From positions 924,001 through 988,000 of the forward strand of contig NZ_CP097122.1 of the NCBI RefSeq assembly GCF_024029775.1: a stretch of 64,000 bases of DNA, read 5' to 3'. Source of the DNA: Fructobacillus americanaquae (GTDB lineage: Bacteria; Bacillota; Bacilli; Lactobacillales; Lactobacillaceae). The notes below the pieces were generated by a model that was not told the DNA's origin, made no database searches, and was given only the letters and a program-made list of their open reading frames with translations. The translations under genes and the position numbers were made by a program. Below, piece after piece: positions 42,633 through 50,020 of this stretch (positions are counted from its first letter, which is position 1; the number at the start of each line of letters is the position of its first letter).

Positions 42633-44159
42633 ATGGTGCAGGTTAAAATTTTATCGACTTCCGATGTGCACGGGTATTTTACGGGTGACGACTTCCGTCG
42701 GCCATTGCAAAATAATGGCTTTGGCTTAGCTCGAGCAGCGACGGTTGTCGAACAAGAAAAGCAAGCAGCGACCGAGGACCTGGTGATTACCATCGAAAAC
42801 GGTGATTTTATCCAAGGTTCCCCGCTAACCGACTATGTTGAAAAACAGGCGAGTGCAGAGGGAAGCCTGTACCGGAATTTAGTGGCAACGGTTGGTTACG
42901 AAGTTCGCATTTTGGGTAATCATGAATTTAACTATGGTCGGACCTACTTAGAAGAAGTTTTGCATGATGATCAGACGCTCTTAAATGCGAATATCTTGGA
43001 TAAAGACACGAAGAATCCTTTTATTGGGCGTCCATACCAAATCTTTGAAAAAGGTGGCTTGAAGGTGGCAGTCATTGGAGTCACCACCCAGTACATTCCC
43101 CATTGGGAAAAACCTGAAAACATCAAGGGCTTGCTTTTTCAAGATCCGGTCAAGATTGTTTCAAACCTGGTTGCTGATCTCCGCTTCCAAGTGGACAAAA
43201 TCGTGGTTGCTTATCATGGCGGTTTTAATCGTGATTTAAAAACAGGGCAAGCCCTGGAACCGCTCACTCAGGAAAATCAGGGAACTGATTTATTGACGAT
43301 TGAAGGGGTTGATGCACTGGTGACGGGGCACCAGCACCGCACACTAGCAGAAGTTGTTAATGGTAAGCCAATCACACAGCCTGGCTATCGTGGCGACCAT
43401 GTTGGGGTAATCACCTTGTCCGATCAACAGGTTGCAGCAAAAACGATTGCAACGGCAACGGCTGGTGAAAACTTGGCGATTATGGCGCTAGCAGAGCCAT
43501 TGTTGAACCGGGTCAATCAGTGGTTGGACGAACCCGTTGGCCATGTTGGGGATAACATGCGGATCACGGATCATTTTTCCGCTCGTCTCCATGGCCATCC
43601 CTTTACGGAGTTGATTAACCGGGTTCAGATGGCTGCAACTGGAGCAAAAATTTCTGCTAATGCCATTTTTAATGATGAAATGCGGGGCTTTGATAATACG
43701 GTCACGATTCGAGATGTGATGACTAATTATATCTACCGAAATACTCTGGCGGTTGTTGCGCTAACGGGAGCAGAACTTGTGTTGGCTTTGGAACAGAACG
43801 CTAATTATTTTGATTGGCAGGATGGTCAGCCAATGGTTAGCTTAGACTATCTTTATCCAAAGCCAGCTCATTTTAATGAGGATATTTGGAGTGGGGTCGC
43901 GTATAAGTTGGATGTAAAAAAGCCACGTGGCCAGCGAATTAGCGCTGTGATGGTCGGCGGGCAAGCCATCCAACCAGAAGCAAAATACGAGGTCGTGGTG
44001 AACAATTATCGCGCTGGTGGAGCTGGCAATAGTATTTTTAACCGTAATCAAGTTGTCCGTGAGGGGCAAACGGACGTTGCTCAGCTGATTGTTGATTATC
44101 TGCGACAACATCCAAAAATCAGGATTGATCAGCCAACGAATATCCACGTTGTTAACTAA
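42633..44159 (+). CDS. Cytoplasmic 5'-nucleotidase / 2',3'-cyclic phosphodiesterase family protein
   Basis: 508 aa in two domains: metallophosphatase (STSDVHGYF, ENGDFIQGSPL, LGNHEFNYG, AYHGGF, GHQHR) and 5'-nucleotidase C-terminal domain from about residue 320. No signal peptide or anchor, so unlike UshA or YfkN it acts inside the cell. ATG 42633 follows AAAAGGGG. It follows phnDCEE by 66 nt, suggesting that the importer brings in phosphate esters, for instance nucleotide derivatives, dephosphorylated here. That link is inferred. Confidence 0.9.
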   Translation: MVQVKILSTSDVHGYFTGDDFRRPLQNNGFGLARAATVVEQEKQAATEDLVITIENGDFIQGSPLTDYVEKQASAEGSLYRNLVATVGYEVRILGNHEFNYGRTYLEEVLHDDQTLLNANILDKDTKNPFIGRPYQIFEKGGLKVAVIGVTTQYIPHWEKPENIKGLLFQDPVKIVSNLVADLRFQVDKIVVAYHGGFNRDLKTGQALEPLTQENQGTDLLTIEGVDALVTGHQHRTLAEVVNGKPITQPGYRGDHVGVITLSDQQVAAKTIATATAGENLAIMALAEPLLNRVNQWLDEPVGHVGDNMRITDHFSARLHGHPFTELINRVQMAATGAKISANAIFNDEMRGFDNTVTIRDVMTNYIYRNTLAVVALTGAELVLALEQNANYFDWQDGQPMVSLDYLYPKPAHFNEDIWSGVAYKLDVKKPRGQRISAVMVGGQAIQPEAKYEVVVNNYRAGGAGNSIFNRNQVVREGQTDVAQLIVDYLRQHPKIRIDQPTNIHVVN

Positions 44160-44206
44160 AAAAGCAGGTTTCAGATCCCAATTTGGGTATGAAACCTGCT
44201 TTTTTA
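44158..44206. terminator. Terminator after the phn-nucleotidase operon
   Basis: AAAAAAGCAGGTTTCA...ATCCC/GGGTA...TGAAACCTGCTTTTTT, symmetric and very stable. Confidence 0.92.
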
Positions 44207-44245
44207 TCGATGATGAAGTTTTAGTCTGTTTGACTGTTTGATTGC

Positions 44246-44379
44246 TTACAGGCTTGTTAGCCCTGACTCTGGCACCCTTGATTTCTTAATGCAGGCTTTT
44301 GCATCCTTGTCGTGGTAGAGCGTTACTAATTTCATTAGTCGCTCATCAAGGACGTTCAAAAATTAAAATCAATTGGCAT
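44246..44379 (-). pseudogene. Small ORF of about 44 codons with a probable one-base frameshift
   Basis: On the minus strand GGAGA precedes ATG by five bases and MPIDFNF is read, then a stop; adding one T to the T5 run near 44361 joins it to an open frame LNVLDERLMKLVTLYHDKD...VPESGLTSL ending at TAA 44246. The joined product is a charged soluble peptide of about 44 aa. No family recognised. It lies just past the gtrB terminator. Either a decayed small gene or a homopolymer error in the sequence. Confidence 0.3.
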
Positions 44380-44397
44380 GAGATTCTCCAAAAAACA

Positions 44398-44438
44398 AAA
44401 AAGAATGCCACTAACAATGGAGTTAGCAGCATCCTTTT
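44398..44438 (-). terminator. Terminator of the GT39-gtrB operon
   Basis: Minus strand GGATGCTGCTAAC / GTTAGTGGCATTC then T6. Confidence 0.88.
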
Positions 44439-44484
44439 GAGGGGGATATTTATTGATTAATCCCAGTCAAGGTTAACTAATTGC

Positions 44485-45552
44485 TTAGCGACTAATCACT
44501 TGGTGGACAACCTGGTAATCAGTTTCATAGTTTTCAGTTTCTTCTGATTGTGGCATTGGACTGACTTTTGTCAGTTTTTCTTCTGCCACCGGGTAGCCAT
44601 CCTCACGCTCAATCTGGAAAAGTGGCCGGTGCTTGACCTCGGTAAAGATTTTACCAATATAGGTACCGACAACACCCAAAGCAATTAGGTTCAAACCACC
44701 GAGCAACCAGATGGAAATCATTAATGATGACCAGCCAGCTGTTGGATTGCCGACGACTTTTTCAAAAACCGTATAAGCAATTTCGATGCCAGCAATTCCG
44801 ATGACGAGAATTCCTAGGTGCAGCAGTAAGCGAATTGGTTGGATACTAAAACTTGTGATCCCATCAATGGCAAAGGAGAACATCTTTTTTAGTGGATATT
44901 TAGACTTACCGGCTTGACGCTCACCACGCTCGTAGTAGACCTTAGCAGACTGGAACCCAACCAAGGGAACCATTGCCCTGAGAAAGACGTTGCGTTCTGG
45001 CATTTTGAGGAGGGCCTTCACGGCAACTTTACTCATTAAGCGGAAATCAGCATGGTTGGGGACCATTTTGACCCCTAACCAACCAGCCAGCTTGTAGAAA
45101 GCTAGAGCTGAATTACGCTTGAACCAAGTATCGGTTTCGCGACTGGAGCGTACAGCATAGACGACTTCATTGCCTTCTAAATACTTTTCGACCATTTGTT
45201 TAATAACGTCCGGATTGTCCTGCATGTCGGCATCAAGGGTAATCATGATATCTGCCAGCTTGCTACTTTCCGTCATACCGGCCAACAGGGCTGGTTGGTG
45301 ACCAAAGTTTTTAGACAACTTGACACCGATAATATCGGAATTTTGTCGTTCTTGCTGTTGAATAATTGACCAGGTCTTATCCGCTGAACCATCATCAACA
45401 ATCATAATGAAGCTATCTTCGCTGACAAGCATCTGATTAACCAAGCTTGCTTTAATCCCTTGGAGGACGTTCAACGTGGTAGGAAGAACTTCTTCTTCAT
45501 TATAAGCTGGTAGGATTAACCCTAATCGTGGGATTTTTGAACGTGTCAACAT
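44485..45552 (-). CDS. Membrane glycosyltransferase, GtrB/DPM1-like (undecaprenyl-phosphate sugar synthase)
   Basis: 355 aa. GT2 domain with LGLILPAYNEEEVLP, VDDGSADKT, LDADMQDNPD and a C-terminal pair of membrane helices (about residues 235-315), the form of bactoprenol glucosyltransferases that charge undecaprenyl phosphate with a hexose or HexNAc. It is 18 nt after the GT39 gene, which would use the lipid-linked sugar outside the membrane. Acceptor (teichoic acid, glycoprotein or other) unknown. AAAGGAGTCC precedes the ATG. Confidence 0.92.
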   Translation of the reverse strand: MLTRSKIPRLGLILPAYNEEEVLPTTLNVLQGIKASLVNQMLVSEDSFIMIVDDGSADKTWSIIQQQERQNSDIIGVKLSKNFGHQPALLAGMTESSKLADIMITLDADMQDNPDVIKQMVEKYLEGNEVVYAVRSSRETDTWFKRNSALAFYKLAGWLGVKMVPNHADFRLMSKVAVKALLKMPERNVFLRAMVPLVGFQSAKVYYERGERQAGKSKYPLKKMFSFAIDGITSFSIQPIRLLLHLGILVIGIAGIEIAYTVFEKVVGNPTAGWSSLMISIWLLGGLNLIALGVVGTYIGKIFTEVKHRPLFQIEREDGYPVAEEKLTKVSPMPQSEETENYETDYQVVHQVISR

Positions 45553-45570
45553 AATTGGACTCCTTTCGTC

Positions 45571-47793
45571 TTAATAAATTGAGGACAAATCGTACAAGGT
45601 AGAGCTTGAGGAGCCACCCATTCCTGTTGGACCACCGGCTGTCATGCGGGCTGTAGGTGAACCGCCAGCAGTTGTCGTTGTTGTAGTGGTTGCTGTTGTT
45701 GCTTGGTTAGTAGTTGTCGTTTTAGACTTTGAACTTGAGTCATAGTTGACAACTGTACCCTTTGCTTTTACCCAGGCCAGAATTTTCTTAATTTGGCCAT
45801 CAGAACTCTTACTACGGGAACCAAGGACGAAGTACTTCAACTTGCCGTCCTTGACAAGCTGCTTAAATTGCTTAAAGGTCATAGTTGGATCAGTACCATT
45901 GTAACCTCCAAGGGCCATGACAGCCTTCCCTGATTTGATAATGTAACCGGAAGCGGAGTTTGAATCAGTTGTGGCAAAAAGGTACTTAGCAGAACCTTGG
46001 TGCTTTTCAGTGTAGGCTAAGAGCTTTTTGTTGACAGTACCACCCATATCGGTACCGCCACGACTGAAGAGTGATGGACCAGCAGCTGGAATGGCTGCTG
46101 AAGTATGGGTGATAGTTGGTGTGGAAGCCCAGAAGGCACCCATCGCCAAGACTGAAACAGCTGTGGCAATCACTTTTGCTTTGATTGCTGTTTTTTGTGG
46201 GAAGAGCCACCAGACACCAAGGCCAAGGGCCAAGACAATCAGGATTCCAGTAATCACTGGATAATAAGAAGAAACGTAATAAGCTTGTAGGAGGAGCGTG
46301 GCAATCACGGCTACACTAAGAATGATGCGGGCAACAAATGGTTGCGTCTTGCCAACGGTTTCATCTTCAGTGTTGACATTGACCTTCATCATTTTGGTAA
46401 CGGCAGCGACACCGATGGCCGTTAAGGCAGCAATGGCTGGTGCCAACATGATGGTGTAGTATGGGTGGAAGAATGAAGCAACTGAGAAGAAGCCGTAAAC
46501 AGGGACGAACCAGCCGGCCCACAGGAGAACTTCTTCTTGTTGACTTGTAACGTGGTACCACTTGCTGCCGCGCTTGCGGAAGCCAAGCCAACCAGCAATG
46601 AGGCCAAGGAAGGCTAATGGGAGATACCAACCAATTTGAGAACCAAGATCGGATTGGAAGAGACGGAATGGCCCGATAGAACCGATGGCGAAGGCACTTC
46701 CAGCACCGCCCATGCCGCCACGCTTGCCAGTTTTACCACCAGGTTGACCGGTCATCTTGCCCATCTTACCGGTTGGCTTTTGGCCGTTCATACCAGTAGG
46801 AGCTTGACCAGCTTGGCCTGTTGGTGCTTGACCAGTTGGTGTATTGCTATTAGTGGTCTGACCGGTTTGTGTGCCGGTCTGATTTTGACCATTGGTTCCT
46901 GTTGTAGGAGCCTGGCCCATTTGATTAGCACCAGTGGTTGATTTTGAAGACTTTGAAGTCTTCTTTGTTCCCATACCAGAGAATGTCCCACCAGTACCAG
47001 TTGATTGCCCAAGTAAACGTTGTGTCCCGTTGTAGCCAAAGGCTAATTCCATCAAGGAATTAGTTTGAGAACTACCAATATAAGGACGTGAACTCTTGCT
47101 TGCTGAATCAACTGCCATTGGGTAAGCCAAGGTAAAGACGGAAAGGGAAACGACTGCAAGTCCTAACCAGCCAACCTTCTTTTTCCAAGGGACCTTGATG
47201 GCGATGATGTAGTAGACGAACATGGCTGGTAAAATCATGAAGGCTTGGAGCATCTTGATGTTAAAGGAAACACCAATCAGAGCAAAGCTCAACATGACTA
47301 ACCAGACATTCTTCTTATTAACAGTTTTTTGCAAGGTGAAAACTGCTAACAGAAGGAAAAGTACTAAGATGGCATCCATGTTGTTTGTCCGACTATTGGC
47401 GACAACAGTGGGCGTCAACGTCATGAATAGCGCTGCTGTTCGTCCTGCCCAGACGCCAAATTTTGGCTCTAAGAGACGGTACATTAGGTAAACAGAGGCG
47501 ATTCCTGCTAAGACACTTGGGAGGACAACGGACCAGCCGTGAACACCGAAAATCTTAGCAGAGATGGCCATGAACCAAAGCGCTACAGGTGGCTTATCCA
47601 CCGTAATGAAGCCGGCGGGGTCAAAAGCCCCATACCAGAAGTTTGACCATGACTTTGTCATGGAAGTGATGGCTGCAGTGTAGAAACTGTTAGCACTGCC
47701 TGCATCCCAGGTACCCCAACCATATAAAATGGCGCTGAGAATCAGAATGCCGACTAGGTACCAATCAAGTTTGTGTATCCTTTTTAATCGCAA
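45571..47793 (-). CDS. GT39-family (ArnT/YkcB-like) membrane glycosyltransferase
   Basis: 740 aa with about twelve helices; the N-terminal periplasmic loop FITVDKPPVALW bears the catalytic DKPP motif of YkcB-like GT39 enzymes, and RTNNMDAIL follows. Residues about 260-365 are a low-complexity Gly/Gln/Thr/Pro/Lys insert (repeated GQAPTG), and a Thr/Ser-rich tail precedes the end. Translation starts at TTG 47793, decided by GGAGG nine bases upstream and by lack of an upstream ATG. It likely transfers the sugar made by the GtrB-like partner to an envelope polymer. Three 11-bp repeats lie over its promoter. Confidence 0.9.
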   Translation of the reverse strand: MRLKRIHKLDWYLVGILILSAILYGWGTWDAGSANSFYTAAITSMTKSWSNFWYGAFDPAGFITVDKPPVALWFMAISAKIFGVHGWSVVLPSVLAGIASVYLMYRLLEPKFGVWAGRTAALFMTLTPTVVANSRTNNMDAILVLFLLLAVFTLQKTVNKKNVWLVMLSFALIGVSFNIKMLQAFMILPAMFVYYIIAIKVPWKKKVGWLGLAVVSLSVFTLAYPMAVDSASKSSRPYIGSSQTNSLMELAFGYNGTQRLLGQSTGTGGTFSGMGTKKTSKSSKSTTGANQMGQAPTTGTNGQNQTGTQTGQTTNSNTPTGQAPTGQAGQAPTGMNGQKPTGKMGKMTGQPGGKTGKRGGMGGAGSAFAIGSIGPFRLFQSDLGSQIGWYLPLAFLGLIAGWLGFRKRGSKWYHVTSQQEEVLLWAGWFVPVYGFFSVASFFHPYYTIMLAPAIAALTAIGVAAVTKMMKVNVNTEDETVGKTQPFVARIILSVAVIATLLLQAYYVSSYYPVITGILIVLALGLGVWWLFPQKTAIKAKVIATAVSVLAMGAFWASTPTITHTSAAIPAAGPSLFSRGGTDMGGTVNKKLLAYTEKHQGSAKYLFATTDSNSASGYIIKSGKAVMALGGYNGTDPTMTFKQFKQLVKDGKLKYFVLGSRSKSSDGQIKKILAWVKAKGTVVNYDSSSKSKTTTTNQATTATTTTTTTAGGSPTARMTAGGPTGMGGSSSSTLYDLSSIY

Positions 47794-47824
47794 AAGCGAG
47801 GACCTCCTTCGTTCGAATAAAGTT

Positions 47825-47878
47825 AGTGTAGGCCTAAAGCGCTATATCAAGATTAAGTGAGTATCAAGTGAAGATTAA
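47825..47878 (-). promoter_or_regulatory. GT39 promoter with three tandem 11-bp repeats
   Basis: Minus strand TTAATCTTCAC (47868-47878), TTGATACTCAC (47857-47867), TTAATCTTGAT (47846-47856) are head-to-tail 11-mers. A -10 TACACT lies at 47825-47830, so the repeats cover the -35 region. An 11-bp period on one DNA face is typical for OmpR/PhoP-type response regulators. Confidence 0.6.
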
Positions 47879-47931
47879 AATAGCCAACGAACTATAATCC
47901 GTTACTAGATAAATGAAAAAATAAAAAACCA

Positions 47932-48150
47932 TCAAAAAAATTGACAGTCTCTAACAACGATAAAAAAGCTCACAATTGAGCCTTGATTAAGCTGCATAAC
48001 AGGAAATAAGAATAGGGCAACAGCTACCATTAAAAGACTTTTTGTAGTTGAAATAGCAAAAACATGGAAAGCAGATGGCTGTTTTCCATCGGCCATCAAA
48101 CGGCCACTAACAAGGGGGGTCAAGTTGGTGAAAAACCATGTTTGAGTCAT
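47932..48150 (-). CDS. Small membrane-spanning ORF (72 aa) upstream of the GT39 operon
   Basis: Starts with MTQTWFFTNLTPL and has one hydrophobic segment (SLLMVAVALFLFPVMQL). It has GGAGG seven bases before the ATG and its own promoter (TTGACA 48202-48207, 17 nt, CATACT 48179-48184). An intrinsic terminator lies inside its last codons (47962-47981), ahead of its stop. It may be a leader peptide whose translation melts the terminator and lets transcription pass into the GT39 genes. No homologue recognised. Confidence 0.5.
   Translation of the reverse strand: MTQTWFFTNLTPLVSGRLMADGKQPSAFHVFAISTTKSLLMVAVALFLFPVMQLNQGSIVSFFIVVRDCQFF
47962..47981 (-). terminator. Terminator overlapping the 3' end of the 72-aa ORF
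   Basis: Minus strand GCTCA attg TGAGC TTTTTT. A ribosome reaching the ORF stop (47932-47934) would cover this hairpin. Confidence 0.7.
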
Positions 48151-48178
48151 TTTTACGCCTCCGGTATTCTTATAAAGA

Positions 48179-48207
48179 AGTATGGGCTTTCGAATAAAAA
48201 TTGTCAA
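48179..48207 (-). promoter_or_regulatory. Promoter of the 72-aa ORF
   Basis: Minus strand TTGACA, 17-nt spacer, CATACT; transcription start about 22 nt before the ATG. Confidence 0.65.
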
Positions 48208-48297
48208 GATAAGCCCGTGTAGTCCAAATTTTTTAAAAATCAGTCTGAAAGAGACTGTGATGGTTGTCTTTAATAAAACATTGTTTGCTGATAAAGG

Positions 48298-48306
48298 TGC
48301 TATAAT
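48298..48306 (+). promoter_or_regulatory. Extended -10 promoter of the quinone reductase gene
   Basis: TGcTATAAT, about 65 nt before the ATG. Confidence 0.6.
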
Positions 48307-48370
48307 GTAAAAAAATATGGTGCAATAACGAATATCCGAGTGGGTATTCGAACCGAAAAGGAAAAATAAC

Positions 48371-48928
48371 ATGAAAATGCTTGTTATTCAGGGCCACCCT
48401 GATCAAGAATCATTTACCCACGCTAATGCGATGAATTTCGCAGCGGTGGCAAAAGAAAAAGGCCATGACGTTCAAGTTGTTGACCTAGCAACTGCTAATT
48501 TTGATTGTGTCCTACGCTATGGTTACCGCCAGCATATGGACGATGAAAGTTTTCCGATGCTCGTTCAAGAAAAAATTGCTTGGGCAGATCGGATTTCCTT
48601 CTTCTTCCCCATTTGGTGGTCAGCAGAACCGTCTGTTTTGAAGGGGATGATTGACCGTGTCTTCACACCTGGCTTTGCTTATAACCGTCGTAACGGGAAA
48701 ATCGTTAAGCACCTAACGGGCAAGAAGGCGGACGTCTTTACAAGTTCTAATTTTGGTGGCTGGTATTACAAGCTGTTTGGTAACATTGTGAGCCGTTATA
48801 AGTTAGGAATTTTTTCTTACACAGGAATTAAGCTGAACAAAGCTTATGTTTTGGGTCACATGGATTCAGGAGTGACACAAAAAGACCGGCAAGCATATAT
48901 TGAAAAGTGCGCGGCGACAATTGACTAA
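48371..48928 (+). CDS. NAD(P)H-dependent quinone/flavin oxidoreductase (MdaB/KefF-like)
   Basis: 185-aa flavodoxin-like fold protein: VIQGHPDQESFTHA (FMN phosphate loop), FFFPIWWSAEPSVLKGMIDRVFTPGFAY and SSNFGGWYYK. It would reduce quinones or other electrophiles with NAD(P)H in the cytoplasm. AAAAGGAAAAA precedes the ATG. Monocistronic, closed by the hairpin at 48935-48968. Confidence 0.9.
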   Translation: MKMLVIQGHPDQESFTHANAMNFAAVAKEKGHDVQVVDLATANFDCVLRYGYRQHMDDESFPMLVQEKIAWADRISFFFPIWWSAEPSVLKGMIDRVFTPGFAYNRRNGKIVKHLTGKKADVFTSSNFGGWYYKLFGNIVSRYKLGIFSYTGIKLNKAYVLGHMDSGVTQKDRQAYIEKCAATID

Positions 48929-48934
48929 ATGAAA

Positions 48935-48968
48935 AGAAGGACTGGCGTTAATGAACGCCAGTCCTTTT
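48935..48968 (+). terminator. Terminator after the quinone reductase gene
   Basis: AAGGACTGGCG ttaatga ACGCCAGTCCTTTTC, eleven pairs. Confidence 0.9.
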
Positions 48969-49297
48969 CTGTTCCGGATTTTGCTGTTTGAAATAATGGC
49001 CTTATAGGTGAAAGAGAGGGCAACGCCACCAAAGAGTCACATGCTAGTGGACTTTTTGGTGACCAACCAGAGAGAACAGATTTGAAAATAACCCGACTAG
49101 CAAATTTCTTTTTTGGTTCTGATTAACTAGTTTTTTTCACAAAGTTTCTTCAATTGTAGTTCTATCAGTTCAGTACTAGTATTCAGCTTCCAAGGTTCTT
49201 TTCTTGTGGTTTCTTGTCGATAAACGACGTAAAGAAGCCAAAACTCTTAGTAAGTTGGCCTCTATTAAAAAGTATCGGTTCATTCTTTTACGGGCTG
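48969..49297. other. Intergenic region without a clear gene
   Basis: No recognised gene. On the minus strand, 15 nt after the TetR stop, an ATG (49283) opens a 35-codon basic ORF (MNRYFLIEANLLRVLASLRR...) ending at 49176, followed in another frame by TELIELQLKKLCEKN. It lacks a ribosome binding site and may be a coding remnant. Confidence 0.3.
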
Positions 49298-49852
49298 TTA
49301 GTTGTCGAAAAAACTATCCGGCATCGTATTGACCAAAAAATCAGCCATTTCTTCGGGGCTTTCCTTGGCTCCATTTTGTAACCAGGCCATCATTACGTGG
49401 AAGGAAGCACCGAAAACAAAGATGTGCTGATAATTAAAACTATCCTTTTTTTCAGGGTGTTTAGCTTTGATGATTTCACCAAAGTTCACAAAAAATTCAT
49501 AAATATGGCTAGAAAGGCCCCGGTCGATTAACAGCATAAAGCGCTCTTCCTGACTCTTAAAAGCCACAAAAGAATCAGTAAAGTGAATTTTCATTGTTTC
49601 CCGGCTGTGATTATGAGAGGGTGCACTTTGTTTTTCTTGCTGATGATGCTGAACAACCAAACAGGTTAAATAAAAGGTCAGAATATCTTCAATACTATCG
49701 AAGTTGCGGTAGTAGCTCACCCGTGCAACCCCAGCTGACTTAATCAACTGGGCAACACGGATTTCTGAAAGGGGTTGTTCTTTTAATTGTTCAAAAAAAC
49801 CGTCAACAATTTGTTGCTTAACTCGGATATTTTCTTGTTGGCCAAATTTCAT
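49298..49852 (-). CDS. TetR-family transcriptional regulator
   Basis: 184 aa. N-terminal helix-turn-helix LSEIRVAQLIKSAGVARVSYYRNFDSIEDIL, then a ligand-binding helical domain with a His-rich segment (VVQHHQQEKQSAPSHNH). Divergent from an MFS exporter whose leader holds a 15-bp palindrome, so it probably represses that exporter and is released by its substrate. GGAGGAAACC precedes the ATG. Confidence 0.9.
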   Translation of the reverse strand: MKFGQQENIRVKQQIVDGFFEQLKEQPLSEIRVAQLIKSAGVARVSYYRNFDSIEDILTFYLTCLVVQHHQQEKQSAPSHNHSRETMKIHFTDSFVAFKSQEERFMLLIDRGLSSHIYEFFVNFGEIIKAKHPEKKDSFNYQHIFVFGASFHVMMAWLQNGAKESPEEMADFLVNTMPDSFFDN

Positions 49853-49942
49853 CTGGTTTCCTCCACGACAGGTGTCGTTTTGTGATTAAATTCCTTTATT
49901 TCTAAGAATATTATAGCAAATAAAAGAATTTAGTGAAACAGG

Positions 49943-50004
49943 TTGACTCAGTTAATTCTAGCTGTTACACTATGTTCCATGAAGTAACTGGTACACATTG
50001 TACC
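49943..50004 (+). promoter_or_regulatory. Promoter and TetR operator of the MFS exporter operon
   Basis: TTGACT (49943-49948), 17 nt, TACACT (49966-49971). Palindrome GGTACA cat TGTACC at 49990-50004 lies just after the start of transcription. GTTAC...GTAAC also flanks the -10. Confidence 0.75.
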
Positions 50005-50020
50005 ACGAAAGGAAATAACG

